Source: Phascolarctobacterium sp. ET69 (GTDB lineage: Bacteria; Bacillota; Negativicutes; Acidaminococcales; Acidaminococcaceae). From it: 64,000 bases of DNA. The stretch spans positions 47,213-111,212 of the forward strand of contig NZ_JAMBLR010000005.1 of assembly GCF_023336935.1 (NCBI RefSeq). The letters run 5' to 3'. The notes beneath the pieces are model-generated. The model ran no database searches. It saw only the letters and a list, made by a program, of their open reading frames with translations, and was not told the origin of the DNA. The number at the start of each line of letters is the position of its first letter. Position 1 is the first letter of the stretch. Shown piece by piece: positions 9,040 through 16,231 of this stretch. The translations under genes were made by a program, and so were the position numbers.

Positions 9040-9594
9040 TTATTCCTCCTGCCCGGCATGCAGCGCGCCAAGCTGCTGCCTCAGATATTCTTCAGTCCAG
9101 CGGTAAATTTCCGGATGCGCAAAATCGGTGTCTTGCCCCAAAACCTCACGCACTTGGCGAGTGTCAAAGCAAAAAGCGCCGTTTGCCGCTTTATAGTTAA
9201 AAACAAGGTTAAGCTCAGGCGCGCCTGCCAGCAAAACGGCAATGCTGCCTGCAATATCGCCCAAGGGCGGACGGTCAATGTTATCTGCCTTAAAAGCGGC
9301 TTTAACAACTGTGCCCTCTCCCGGCTGCGATTTAATATCAAAATAACCGCCGCACTGGCTTGTTACCATATCCATAAAAGGTATGCCCATGCCTACTTTG
9401 CGTGTAAGGCGTGTAGTAACAAACGGGTCGCGCACTTTTTTAACCATTTCTTCCGTCATGCCGCGCCCGTCGTCACTGATGGAAAAAGTAAAATATCCGT
9501 TTTCGTTTTCATCAATGTCAATTTGCAGATTACGGGCACCGGCCTCAACCGAGTTTTGCGCCAAATCAAGTATATGCAGTGAAAGTTCTCTCAT
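9040..9594 (-). CDS. GHKL-type ATP-binding protein of the hydrogenase operon
   Basis: This 184-residue protein is a stand-alone histidine-kinase-like ATPase domain: N-box LAQNSVEAGA, G1 box DDGRGM, and a G2-like GMGIPF loop. There is no phosphoacceptor-histidine domain and no membrane segment, so it resembles anti-sigma kinases or a split kinase. The last 60 or so residues are an extension of unknown role. It lies between the NuoE-like and HndB-like subunits, two bases from the former. Similar proteins recur in clostridial [FeFe]-hydrogenase operons, so a regulatory role is likely, but its partner is unknown. Confidence 0.85.
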   Translation of the reverse strand: MRELSLHILDLAQNSVEAGARNLQIDIDENENGYFTFSISDDGRGMTEEMVKKVRDPFVTTRLTRKVGMGIPFMDMVTSQCGGYFDIKSQPGEGTVVKAAFKADNIDRPPLGDIAGSIAVLLAGAPELNLVFNYKAANGAFCFDTRQVREVLGQDTDFAHPEIYRWTEEYLRQQLGALHAGQEE

Positions 9595-9596
9595 AA

Positions 9597-10094
9597 TTAC
9601 TGGTATTTTGCCAAAATAGCCTTTAATTTATCCGGCGTCAGCCTGCCGTGGGTATCTTCGTTAACCTGCATAACAGGGGCCAGGCCGCATGCGCCGATGC
9701 AGGCAACCGTTTCCAGCGTAAAGCGCAGGTCGTCAGTTGTATGGCCAGCTTTAATGTCAAGTTCTTTTTCCAGCGCCTGCAGAATAGTTTTACCGCCGCG
9801 TACGTGGCAGGCAGTGCCCTGGCATACGCGGATAATATTGCGCCCGCGCGGATTAAGATGGAACTGCGAATAAAAAGTTACAACGCCGTAAATCTGCGCA
9901 ATGGGGGTGCCGGTTTGTGCGGCAACATATTCCAGCGCGTCTTTAGGCAGATAATTATACAAGGATTGTACTTCCTGTAAAATCGGAATCAGTGCGCCCT
10001 TAACGCCTTCATATTTGGCAAGGATTGCGTCAATGCGGGTCTTTTCCGGATTTTCGCCGCCGCAGCAGCTGCATGTTCTCTCCACAAAGCTCAT
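9597..10094 (-). CDS. hndA: NuoE-like [2Fe-2S] subunit of the bifurcating hydrogenase (HydC/HndA type)
   Basis: This 165-residue thioredoxin-like ferredoxin subunit has the four cluster cysteines in CQGTACHVRG and CIGACGLAP. It carries the N-terminal helical region of NuoE, with an added CSCCGG stretch at the start. The chosen ATG has AAGGAGAG about 8 nt upstream; longer starts would run through the promoter region. It is the first gene of the hydrogenase operon and would link the NuoF-like subunit to HydA. Confidence 0.93.
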   Translation of the reverse strand: MSFVERTCSCCGGENPEKTRIDAILAKYEGVKGALIPILQEVQSLYNYLPKDALEYVAAQTGTPIAQIYGVVTFYSQFHLNPRGRNIIRVCQGTACHVRGGKTILQALEKELDIKAGHTTDDLRFTLETVACIGACGLAPVMQVNEDTHGRLTPDKLKAILAKYQ

Positions 10095-10137
10095 AGTACA
10101 TTCTCTCCTTACTGTTAAATTTAAATGTACATATATT

Positions 10138-10166
10138 ACTATAACAAAACACCGGCTTATATGCAA
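10138..10166 (-). promoter_or_regulatory. Promoter of the bifurcating hydrogenase operon
   Basis: On the minus strand TTGCAT (10161-10166) and TATAGT (10138-10143) are separated by 17 bp, a good sigma-A-type match, about 45 bases upstream of the hndA start. Confidence 0.75.
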
Positions 10167-10204
10167 CACTAATTAACATGTATACTTTAATTAGTGTACA
10201 CTAT
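10167..10204. promoter_or_regulatory. Candidate operator: 10-bp inverted repeat abutting the hydrogenase promoter
   Basis: CACTAATTAA (10167-10176) and TTAATTAGTG (10187-10196) are perfect inverted repeats separated by 10 bp. A second palindrome, TAGTGTACACTA (10193-10204), overlaps the distal arm. The repeat touches the -35 box, a typical place for an activator or repressor. It does not match the Rex or FNR consensus that I know. Confidence 0.6.
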
Positions 10205-10211
10205 ATCATTT

Positions 10212-10982
10212 TTAATAATCACGGTTCTCCAAAAAACAGCCCGGCTGCCAGCTGCGTCCGTCCTCTGCCGCAAGCGCAAGTTTCAGCTCTGCCACCGTTA
10301 AACTTTTAACCGTAATTAAATTTTTAGGGCCGTTAATAAAGCTGTCCATCATGTGTGCGTCGCTGTCGGTAACATAGTTTAAGCCGCCAAGCGCCAGTTT
10401 CAGCTTCTGTTCTTTTAATTCTCTAATGCCGGCAGGGCTTATTTCAGCCGCTGCCAGCCCCATATCCGAAGGCAGAAAGCCAAGCTGCATCAAAAGGCTG
10501 TACGAGGGCCTGTCAACATGCGCAGCTATTGCCATGCCGCCCATGGCGTTTACTTTTTGTATAACTTCCGCAGCAGGCAGTTTTAAAGGCCCAAGCAGCA
10601 TGCGTTCTTCTTCGGCTATAAAGTTATCGTCATCATCAACAATAAACTGCGCGCCAAAACGCTCTGCGTTGTTTTTAAGCCCGCTCATATTGGCATCAAC
10701 TATTTTCTGCCACGCAGCCAGCTGCTCCAGCGTATCAAACAGCACAACTATGTGCGCTTCTTCGCGGCATTCAACTTCCATGCCCGGAAAAACCTTAACA
10801 CCGTAGTTTTTGGCTGCTTCAACCGCCGCCGCGGCATTGGCAGAAGCATTATGGTCCGTAATGGCAACCGCATCTACGCCGTACTGCGCCGCCCGCATAA
10901 CAATATGGTGCGGCGTCATTTCTATTTCCGCGCAGGGCGAAAGCAGGGTATGGATATGGAAATCAGCCAGTAAGGTTTTCAT
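10212..10982 (-). CDS. PHP-domain metal-dependent phosphoesterase-like protein
   Basis: This 256-residue protein starts with the PHP motif DFHIHTLLSPC and continues with AITDHNAS, a PGMEVEC segment, AAHVDRPSY and a C-terminal DSDAHMMD. Together these give the His and Asp metal ligands of the PHP fold, used by DNA polymerase-associated, histidinol-phosphate and nucleotide phosphoesterases. Its ATG overlaps the stop of the upstream DRTGG gene as ATGA, so translation is coupled. It ends the putative sensory-hydrogenase operon. The substrate is unknown; a phosphorylated signal molecule is one possibility (inference). Confidence 0.88.
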   Translation of the reverse strand: MKTLLADFHIHTLLSPCAEIEMTPHHIVMRAAQYGVDAVAITDHNASANAAAAVEAAKNYGVKVFPGMEVECREEAHIVVLFDTLEQLAAWQKIVDANMSGLKNNAERFGAQFIVDDDDNFIAEEERMLLGPLKLPAAEVIQKVNAMGGMAIAAHVDRPSYSLLMQLGFLPSDMGLAAAEISPAGIRELKEQKLKLALGGLNYVTDSDAHMMDSFINGPKNLITVKSLTVAELKLALAAEDGRSWQPGCFLENRDY

Positions 10983-11323
10983 TTTCCGTTGGTAATGCCA
11001 AGGGCATAAAGCTGCCCGGCTACAACATAAGCAGGCAAATCAGTAACGGCAATGTTTATATTGTTGGCATCGGCTTTTTTCAGCGTTTCTTCTTCTACCG
11101 GAGCGCCGCCTGCCACAACCACAGCCGCAAGGCCTATTAAAGATGCCACTGCAGCCACGTTCTGATGCCCCTGCATTGTTATCCATACCATGCCGGGTTC
11201 GGCCTGACCCATAACATTGCTTAAAAGGTCAGAAGCATAGCCGCCCGTAACCTCGCCCTGCATGTCACCGGTATGCGTTAAAAGCTGCAAATTCAAACTG
11301 TTAATTACTTCCTTTATCTGCAT
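10979..11323 (-). CDS. DRTGG-domain protein
   Basis: This 114-residue protein is a single DRTGG-like domain (GEVTGGYASDLL, then an ITMQGHQN segment and a hydrophobic AAVVVAGG strand). It is the ligand-binding-type module also seen in phosphotransacetylases and some CBS proteins. The ATG used lies inside the 3' end of the preceding hydrogenase-like gene, with GGAGAA upstream; an earlier start would only extend it out of frame through that gene. Its stop overlaps the PHP gene by 4 bases. The ligand is unknown. Confidence 0.85.
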   Translation of the reverse strand: MQIKEVINSLNLQLLTHTGDMQGEVTGGYASDLLSNVMGQAEPGMVWITMQGHQNVAAVASLIGLAAVVVAGGAPVEEETLKKADANNINIAVTDLPAYVVAGQLYALGITNGK

Positions 11324-12680
11324 TGTTTTCTTCTCCGTTATCGTTAAAATCGTTATTGTCAATAGGTATCTGCCGTGCAAGTTCCAGCATGCCGTGCGCA
11401 AGCTTTTTAACGCTGGCACGCAGTTTAAAAATGCAGTCTATTTCCGTTGCCTTACCCTGAACAATATCTTCCGCAAGGCACTGGCAGTTTGGCGCGCCGC
11501 ACGCGCCGCAGTCCAGCCCCGGCAGGGAATTGAGCACTTCTTCCATTTGTTCAAACTTCTTCATAGCTTCCAAAATATCGTCGTCAAGCTGCATCATCGG
11601 GCGCGGCACCAGTTTTTTTACATAAGCGCCGGATTTTGGGAAACCCTCGCAGACCATGCTCTGCTTCATTGCCTCCACCCTGTCTGCCGGTTCGTGTTCA
11701 CGCATCCGCGCAAGGCGCAGCTTAAGGTTCTTTTCCGCCACAAATTTATTTTCAGCCGTCAGCGGGCCGCCGATACAGCCGCCACTGCATGCGCTGCATT
11801 CAACATAATCAACGTCCGGCATTTTATTCATGGAAATCTGCTCCAGCACGTCATACACGTTTTCTATGCCATGCACCGCCAGACCTTTTTCCACGCCTAC
11901 GGCCGCAAGTTCGCCGCCGTAACAGCCCCAGCCCATGCCGTAGGAAGAAGCCGCGGTTATTTTTTTGCTTTCTTTAACGCTGCCGATAGAGCGCATCAGC
12001 CTGCCGTAAATTTCCGAAATGGCAATGCTGCCGCTGAGCTGTGTATGCACTACGTCTACCGACTGGCGGATATTGGCGTCTTTCGAAGGGCAGGGCGCCA
12101 GAAACCATACGCCAACCTGTGATTCTTCAAGCCCCAGCCGTTCCATAGCCTCTTTTTTTACATAAATTGCGGCAGCCTCCACAGGCGGAAGCACCGGCAC
12201 TACCTGTTTGATAAGTTCCGGGAACTTAACCTGAATAAGGCGCAGCACCGCCGGGCAGGTGCAGGAAATTAAAGGCTTGCGCCCACCATTGTAGTTTTTA
12301 ATGTAGTCTGCAATTTCCAGGGAAATATATTCCGAAGCCACAGCAACGTCAAAAATTTCATCAAAGCCAAGGTTGCTTAAGCCCCCACGTATTGTTTCCT
12401 CCGAAATATCGGCCGGAAACTGCGCGTACAGCGAAGGAGGAGGCAAAACGATATTATATTGGTATTTTTTTATTTCTTCCAGTTTGTCCGAATATGCTTC
12501 CACCGCGTGATACGCACAGCGGCGCATACATTCGCCGCAGTCTATGCAGCGCGCCGCTATAAGTTCGGCCTTGCCGTTGCGCACCCTGATAGCATCGGTA
12601 GGGCACGCCTTAACGCAGGTTACGCAGCCTTTGCATTTGGAAGGCACAAAGCGGACGGAATGAATATAGCCTTCTGCCAA
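11301..12680 (-). CDS. Divergent, probably sensory, [FeFe]-hydrogenase-like protein
   Basis: This 459-residue protein has two N-terminal [4Fe-4S] clusters (Cys16-26 and Cys45-55), then an H-cluster domain, then a C-terminal DCGACGAPNC Fe-S motif. The H-cluster motifs diverge from catalytic enzymes: L1 is SCTCPA (139-144), L2 is APCPSK (195-200) and L3 is CSACSGGCIGG (295-305). The ligand cysteines seem kept. This architecture fits the putative sensory (group C/D) hydrogenases, so H2 sensing rather than bulk turnover is inferred. A GTG three codons upstream is possible, but AGAGGTG is 6 nt from this TTG and touches the GTG. Neighbours encode DRTGG, GHKL and PHP proteins. Confidence 0.85.
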   Translation of the reverse strand: MAEGYIHSVRFVPSKCKGCVTCVKACPTDAIRVRNGKAELIAARCIDCGECMRRCAYHAVEAYSDKLEEIKKYQYNIVLPPPSLYAQFPADISEETIRGGLSNLGFDEIFDVAVASEYISLEIADYIKNYNGGRKPLISCTCPAVLRLIQVKFPELIKQVVPVLPPVEAAAIYVKKEAMERLGLEESQVGVWFLAPCPSKDANIRQSVDVVHTQLSGSIAISEIYGRLMRSIGSVKESKKITAASSYGMGWGCYGGELAAVGVEKGLAVHGIENVYDVLEQISMNKMPDVDYVECSACSGGCIGGPLTAENKFVAEKNLKLRLARMREHEPADRVEAMKQSMVCEGFPKSGAYVKKLVPRPMMQLDDDILEAMKKFEQMEEVLNSLPGLDCGACGAPNCQCLAEDIVQGKATEIDCIFKLRASVKKLAHGMLELARQIPIDNNDFNDNGEENNADKGSN

Positions 12681-12694
12681 TGGGCTCACCTCTT

Positions 12695-13138
12695 TTACAA
12701 GTCTTCGCTGATATGCTTAAACTCCATTGTGATGGAGGTTCCTTCTCCTATTTTAGATTGTATGTCAAATTTATCACTGCATTTCATCATGTTGGGCAGG
12801 CCCATACCGGCGCCAAACCCCATCTGGCGGATATAATCCGGCGCTGTCGACCAGCCCTCCTGCATGGCAAGCTTAATATCCGGTATGCCGGGGCCGTGGT
12901 CGGTAATGTTTATTACGGTATGGTCCTGAAAAATTTCCGCAGCAACCTTGCCGCCGCCGGCGTGAATAAGCACGTTCATTTCCGCCTCATAAGTACCGAT
13001 GGCTATGCGGCGCACAATATCTGCCGGTATGCCTATTTTTTGCAGCATGCGCTTAATGCCGCTCGAGGCTTCCCCGGCACGGTCAAAATCGCCGCCAGCT
13101 ACGTCATAGCTTATTTTTACAGATTTAGCCTCCGTCAT
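12695..13138 (-). CDS. GHKL ATPase of anti-sigma-factor type
   Basis: This 147-residue protein resembles RsbW/SpoIIAB-type serine kinases: an N-box region ending in YEAEMNVLIHAGGG, a G1 box TDHGPGIPD, and a glycine-rich GFGAGMGLPNM lid. There is no histidine phosphoacceptor domain. The ATG chosen overlaps the upstream DRTGG stop as ATGA. It directly precedes the sensory hydrogenase-like gene, so it could transmit the hydrogenase signal by phosphorylation; the target is not identifiable here. Confidence 0.87.
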   Translation of the reverse strand: MTEAKSVKISYDVAGGDFDRAGEASSGIKRMLQKIGIPADIVRRIAIGTYEAEMNVLIHAGGGKVAAEIFQDHTVINITDHGPGIPDIKLAMQEGWSTAPDYIRQMGFGAGMGLPNMMKCSDKFDIQSKIGEGTSITMEFKHISEDL

Positions 13139-13503
13139 AACCCGCAGCCCCCTTTTTCCTGCGAACATCCGCGCAGCCCGGCCACATATAACAGCCCGCA
13201 GGCTTCAAACAGAGTGCAGTTTGTTGAAAGCACCGGCATCTGCGCTTCACGCGCAAAGTCCAGAAAATCCGGCCCGGGCAGCTTGCCGCGTACTATAATA
13301 ATGCCGCACAAATCGGTAATACCCGCCGTACGGATAACCTGCATATTTGTAAGGCCTGTACACAAAAGGGTATTGCATTTGGTAAAAGCCAGCACATCAC
13401 TCATAAGGTCGCTGCCGCAGCAGGTTTCAACGTGGCGTTCCATCAATTCTTCTCCCACAAGGATTTTTGCTTTTAAAACCCTCTGTACATCCTTTAAATT
13501 CAT
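13135..13503 (-). CDS. DRTGG-like protein heading the sensory-hydrogenase operon
   Basis: This 122-residue protein has a DRTGG-like core: CCGSDLMSDVL, then TGLTNMQVIRTA and a strand-rich GIIIVRGKLPG segment. It has a Cys-rich tail ending CSQEKGGCGL. It is related to, but distinct from, the second DRTGG gene of the operon. The start follows GGAGGG; the upstream ATG of ATGGAGGG is part of the ribosome-binding site. The several cysteines suggest metal or redox binding, which is a guess. Confidence 0.82.
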   Translation of the reverse strand: MNLKDVQRVLKAKILVGEELMERHVETCCGSDLMSDVLAFTKCNTLLCTGLTNMQVIRTAGITDLCGIIIVRGKLPGPDFLDFAREAQMPVLSTNCTLFEACGLLYVAGLRGCSQEKGGCGL

Positions 13504-13537
13504 TTTTCCCTCCATAAAAATTAAAAATTTTCTGATT

Positions 13538-14848
13538 TTATTGTAGCGTGTCTGTCCCGGTATGTAAAGCAATTTTCTGCCGCCCGCTGCGGCTCAGTCT
13601 GTTTAAAAGGCTGCACTGCATCATTACCATCGACACGCACCAGAACAAAAGTCCCATATCCATATTAAAGTATACATGGTCGGTAAGGCCGCCTGCCAAA
13701 ATGCCAACCAACGCCGCCAGATACCCCTGCCCTACGGCGCGCAGCCACGGGCGCACGCCTTTTGCTGCCAGTTTAAAGGCATGCCAGGCAAAAACTGCAA
13801 GCACCAGCACAAAAACAATCAGCCCGTGCCAGCCAAGTTCTGCCAGAATATTAAGCATCAGGTTATGGCAGTGGTACATAATTACATTGGGGTTGTTCAA
13901 ATAAAAATCGTATTCCGGGTAAATATACTGAAACCCGTACCAGCCTACGCCGTATGGGTGTTCTTCTATAATAAAAAGCGTGCTTTTAAGGTAGGCAAAG
14001 CGCAGCGCCACGGAGGTATCCTGCGTGCCGAAAATAGACATCAGCCTGTGCCATACCGCACCGTGCATAAAATATACGCCGCCTGCCGCGCAAACTGCCA
14101 GCGGAATGAGCCATTTGCGCCAGAAAAACAAAAAGTAAAAAATCATGGCGCAGGCGCAGGCCACCCAGTTGCCGCGCGAAAAAGTATAAACAAGGCTTAT
14201 GCCAAGCACTGCTGCCAGCACCAGTAAAAAGCCGCGTATTTTACCTGTTGTTATTTTTATAAACGGCACGGCTGTGCTTAAAAGCAGCACCAGATAACCG
14301 GCAAAAATGTTGGGGTTAATTAAAGTGCCGACAACGCGTGTTTTAAGTTCTGGAAACTGCGAAGGGTCTACCCACGGGTCGGTAGGCACAACGCCGGTAA
14401 AATGCTGGTAAACGCCAAGCATGCCGTTGACAAAGCCTGCCAGCAAAAGCACGGCCAAAAGCAGCAAAGGGCGCGGCCATTCGCGGGGTTTCTGCCAGTC
14501 AAAATCAAGTTTGCCGTCGCCGCCATAGTGCAGCACAAGCCATACCAAAAGCACGTACTGCCCCACAACATAGCCAAAATTATAGGCCGAAACGGCACTA
14601 TCTGCCGAAAAGCGCAGCGAATACCAGGTAATTGCCAAAAGCAGGTATAAAAGCCCCTGCTGCACACGCGGCAGCACAGGCACGCGCTTTAATTTGCGGT
14701 ACTTAACGGCCACCGCCAGGCCCGCAAAAAAAGTTACCGCCACCATCAGCAGCGTAAACACCTGGTTTACCGGAATTACTGCCGCCGTAAAAAGCAGCAG
14801 CAAAAATACATATTTTTCTGCACTGTGGTATTTGGCAACGCCGCCCAT
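13538..14848 (-). CDS. O-antigen ligase/polymerase family membrane protein
   Basis: This 436-residue polytopic protein has roughly 11 hydrophobic helices and a large loop containing THEVNPNIFAG-like sequence (TLINPNIFAG), followed by FSRGNW. Both are typical of the Wzy_C/WaaL family that joins glycan chains to a lipid or protein acceptor at the periplasmic face. The ATG shares a base with the folC stop (TAATG) and has AAGGTG 6 nt upstream; a GTG three codons earlier is less well placed. The acceptor and the glycan are unknown because no polysaccharide genes are nearby. Confidence 0.85.
   Translation of the reverse strand: MGGVAKYHSAEKYVFLLLLFTAAVIPVNQVFTLLMVAVTFFAGLAVAVKYRKLKRVPVLPRVQQGLLYLLLAITWYSLRFSADSAVSAYNFGYVVGQYVLLVWLVLHYGGDGKLDFDWQKPREWPRPLLLLAVLLLAGFVNGMLGVYQHFTGVVPTDPWVDPSQFPELKTRVVGTLINPNIFAGYLVLLLSTAVPFIKITTGKIRGFLLVLAAVLGISLVYTFSRGNWVACACAMIFYFLFFWRKWLIPLAVCAAGGVYFMHGAVWHRLMSIFGTQDTSVALRFAYLKSTLFIIEEHPYGVGWYGFQYIYPEYDFYLNNPNVIMYHCHNLMLNILAELGWHGLIVFVLVLAVFAWHAFKLAAKGVRPWLRAVGQGYLAALVGILAGGLTDHVYFNMDMGLLFWCVSMVMMQCSLLNRLSRSGRQKIALHTGTDTLQ
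13540..13568 (-). promoter_or_regulatory. Promoter of the sensory-hydrogenase operon, inside the end of the previous gene
   Basis: TTTACA (13563-13568) and TACAAT (13540-13545) are spaced by 17 bp on the minus strand and overlap the last codons of the O-antigen-ligase-like gene. The five downstream genes therefore need not depend on that gene's transcript. Confidence 0.75.
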
Positions 14849-16152
14849 TAATTGCACCTTGCCTTTTCTTCCATTAATCTTGTTTTAAACGTGCCTACCA
14901 AATATAACGAACCGCAAATAACTACAACGCCGCCGCTGCCGGCTTCGTTAACCGCCTCAAGGTACGCCTCATAAACGTCACTGCGCGGCGCGGCGTTAGC
15001 GCCGATAATATTTGCCAGCTCCTGCGGCTTTGCAGCCCGTTCGCCGCCGTCTGCCGGTACGGTGTAAACCAAATCCATCGGGCGCACAATGGTATGCAGA
15101 ACTTGCTGCATATCCTTATCCCCCATCATACCGATAACAAAAATGCGTTTCTGATTCGGATAAAATTTATCAAGCGCCTTGCGCAGCGCTTCCGCACCGT
15201 TGGGGTTATGCGCGCCGTCTAAAATAACATCCGGCTTTTCGCCAATGCGCTCCAGCCTTCCGGGCCAGAAGGTATTGGCAACGCCGATATGCAGCGCAAG
15301 TTCGTTAATGCGGTCATCCTGCTTGGAAACAAGTTTTGCCGCCACAATCGCCACAGAAGCATTGGCAATCTGATGTTCACCGGCCAGTTTAATGGTGTAG
15401 TCGCTGCTGTAAACATCGCCTGCATGCAGGGTAAAGGTCTGCCCGTCCATCGTGCTTTCTTTTTCTTCGCCCCAAAAAGCGCGCCCGTAAATATACACCG
15501 GTGCCTGCTTAAACATGCTTACGGCGCGGATAGGCCCAATGGCGTCGTCACCCGCAGCTGCTGTAACAACAGGCACTTTTTCTTTTATAATGCCTGCCTT
15601 CTGCATGGCAATGCGCTCTATGGTAGTGCCGAGCTTGTCGCAGTGGTCAAGCGCCACATTGGTAATAACGCTTACCACCGGCGTAATTACGTTAGTGCTG
15701 TCCCACAGGCCGCCAAGCCCTACTTCTATAACGGCATAATCAACTTTTTCCAAAGCAAAATGCAAAAAAGCCGCCGCCGTTAAAACTTCAAACTGAGTGG
15801 GCTGTTCGCACACGCCCTTGGCAACAATGCTGTCTGCCGCCCGCTTAACGGCGCTTATAACCAGTGCAAAAGCCTCGTCCGTAATATCGTTATTGTTAAT
15901 GCTGATACGTTCATTGTATTTTACAAGATGCGGCGAAATAAACTTGCCGGTTTTTAAATTACCTGCCAAAAGAATATTGGCAATCATGCTGCTAACGGAA
16001 CCTTTGCCGTTGGTTCCCGTTACATGCACGCTTTTAAATTTATCCTGCGGATTGTCAAGTTCTTTTAAAAGCGCTTCAATGCGCTCCATGCCAAGTTTAA
16101 TGCCAAATTTTCCAAGGCTGTCCAAATAAGCCAAACTTTCATTATAATTCAT
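14848..16152 (-). CDS. folC: Folylpolyglutamate synthase/dihydrofolate synthase
   Basis: This 434-residue Mur-ligase-family enzyme ATP-dependently adds glutamate to dihydropteroate and folates. The P-loop TGTNGKGS falls near residues 45-52, with FISPHL and NERISI following as in FolC. The VGLGGLWDSTN region and the C-terminal domain (GAHNPNGAEAL) are also present, and the length is standard. AGGAG precedes the ATG. It lies after the valS terminator and is translationally linked to the O-antigen-ligase-like gene. Confidence 0.95.
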   Translation of the reverse strand: MNYNESLAYLDSLGKFGIKLGMERIEALLKELDNPQDKFKSVHVTGTNGKGSVSSMIANILLAGNLKTGKFISPHLVKYNERISINNNDITDEAFALVISAVKRAADSIVAKGVCEQPTQFEVLTAAAFLHFALEKVDYAVIEVGLGGLWDSTNVITPVVSVITNVALDHCDKLGTTIERIAMQKAGIIKEKVPVVTAAAGDDAIGPIRAVSMFKQAPVYIYGRAFWGEEKESTMDGQTFTLHAGDVYSSDYTIKLAGEHQIANASVAIVAAKLVSKQDDRINELALHIGVANTFWPGRLERIGEKPDVILDGAHNPNGAEALRKALDKFYPNQKRIFVIGMMGDKDMQQVLHTIVRPMDLVYTVPADGGERAAKPQELANIIGANAAPRSDVYEAYLEAVNEAGSGGVVVICGSLYLVGTFKTRLMEEKARCN

Positions 16153-16183
16153 TGCTATTCTCCTGGTTATGTTAATATATGCA

Positions 16184-16214
16184 AAACGGCACGGCCAAAA
16201 CTGCCGTGCCGTTT
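16184..16214 (-). terminator. Terminator downstream of valS
   Basis: A 12-bp stem (AAACGGCACGGC with GCCGTGCCGTTT) with a short loop stands between valS and folC and ends in a short T-run on the minus strand. Some read-through into folC is possible, since no strong separate promoter is obvious. Confidence 0.75.
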
Positions 16215-16231
16215 CAACCCTTTATTTAATT

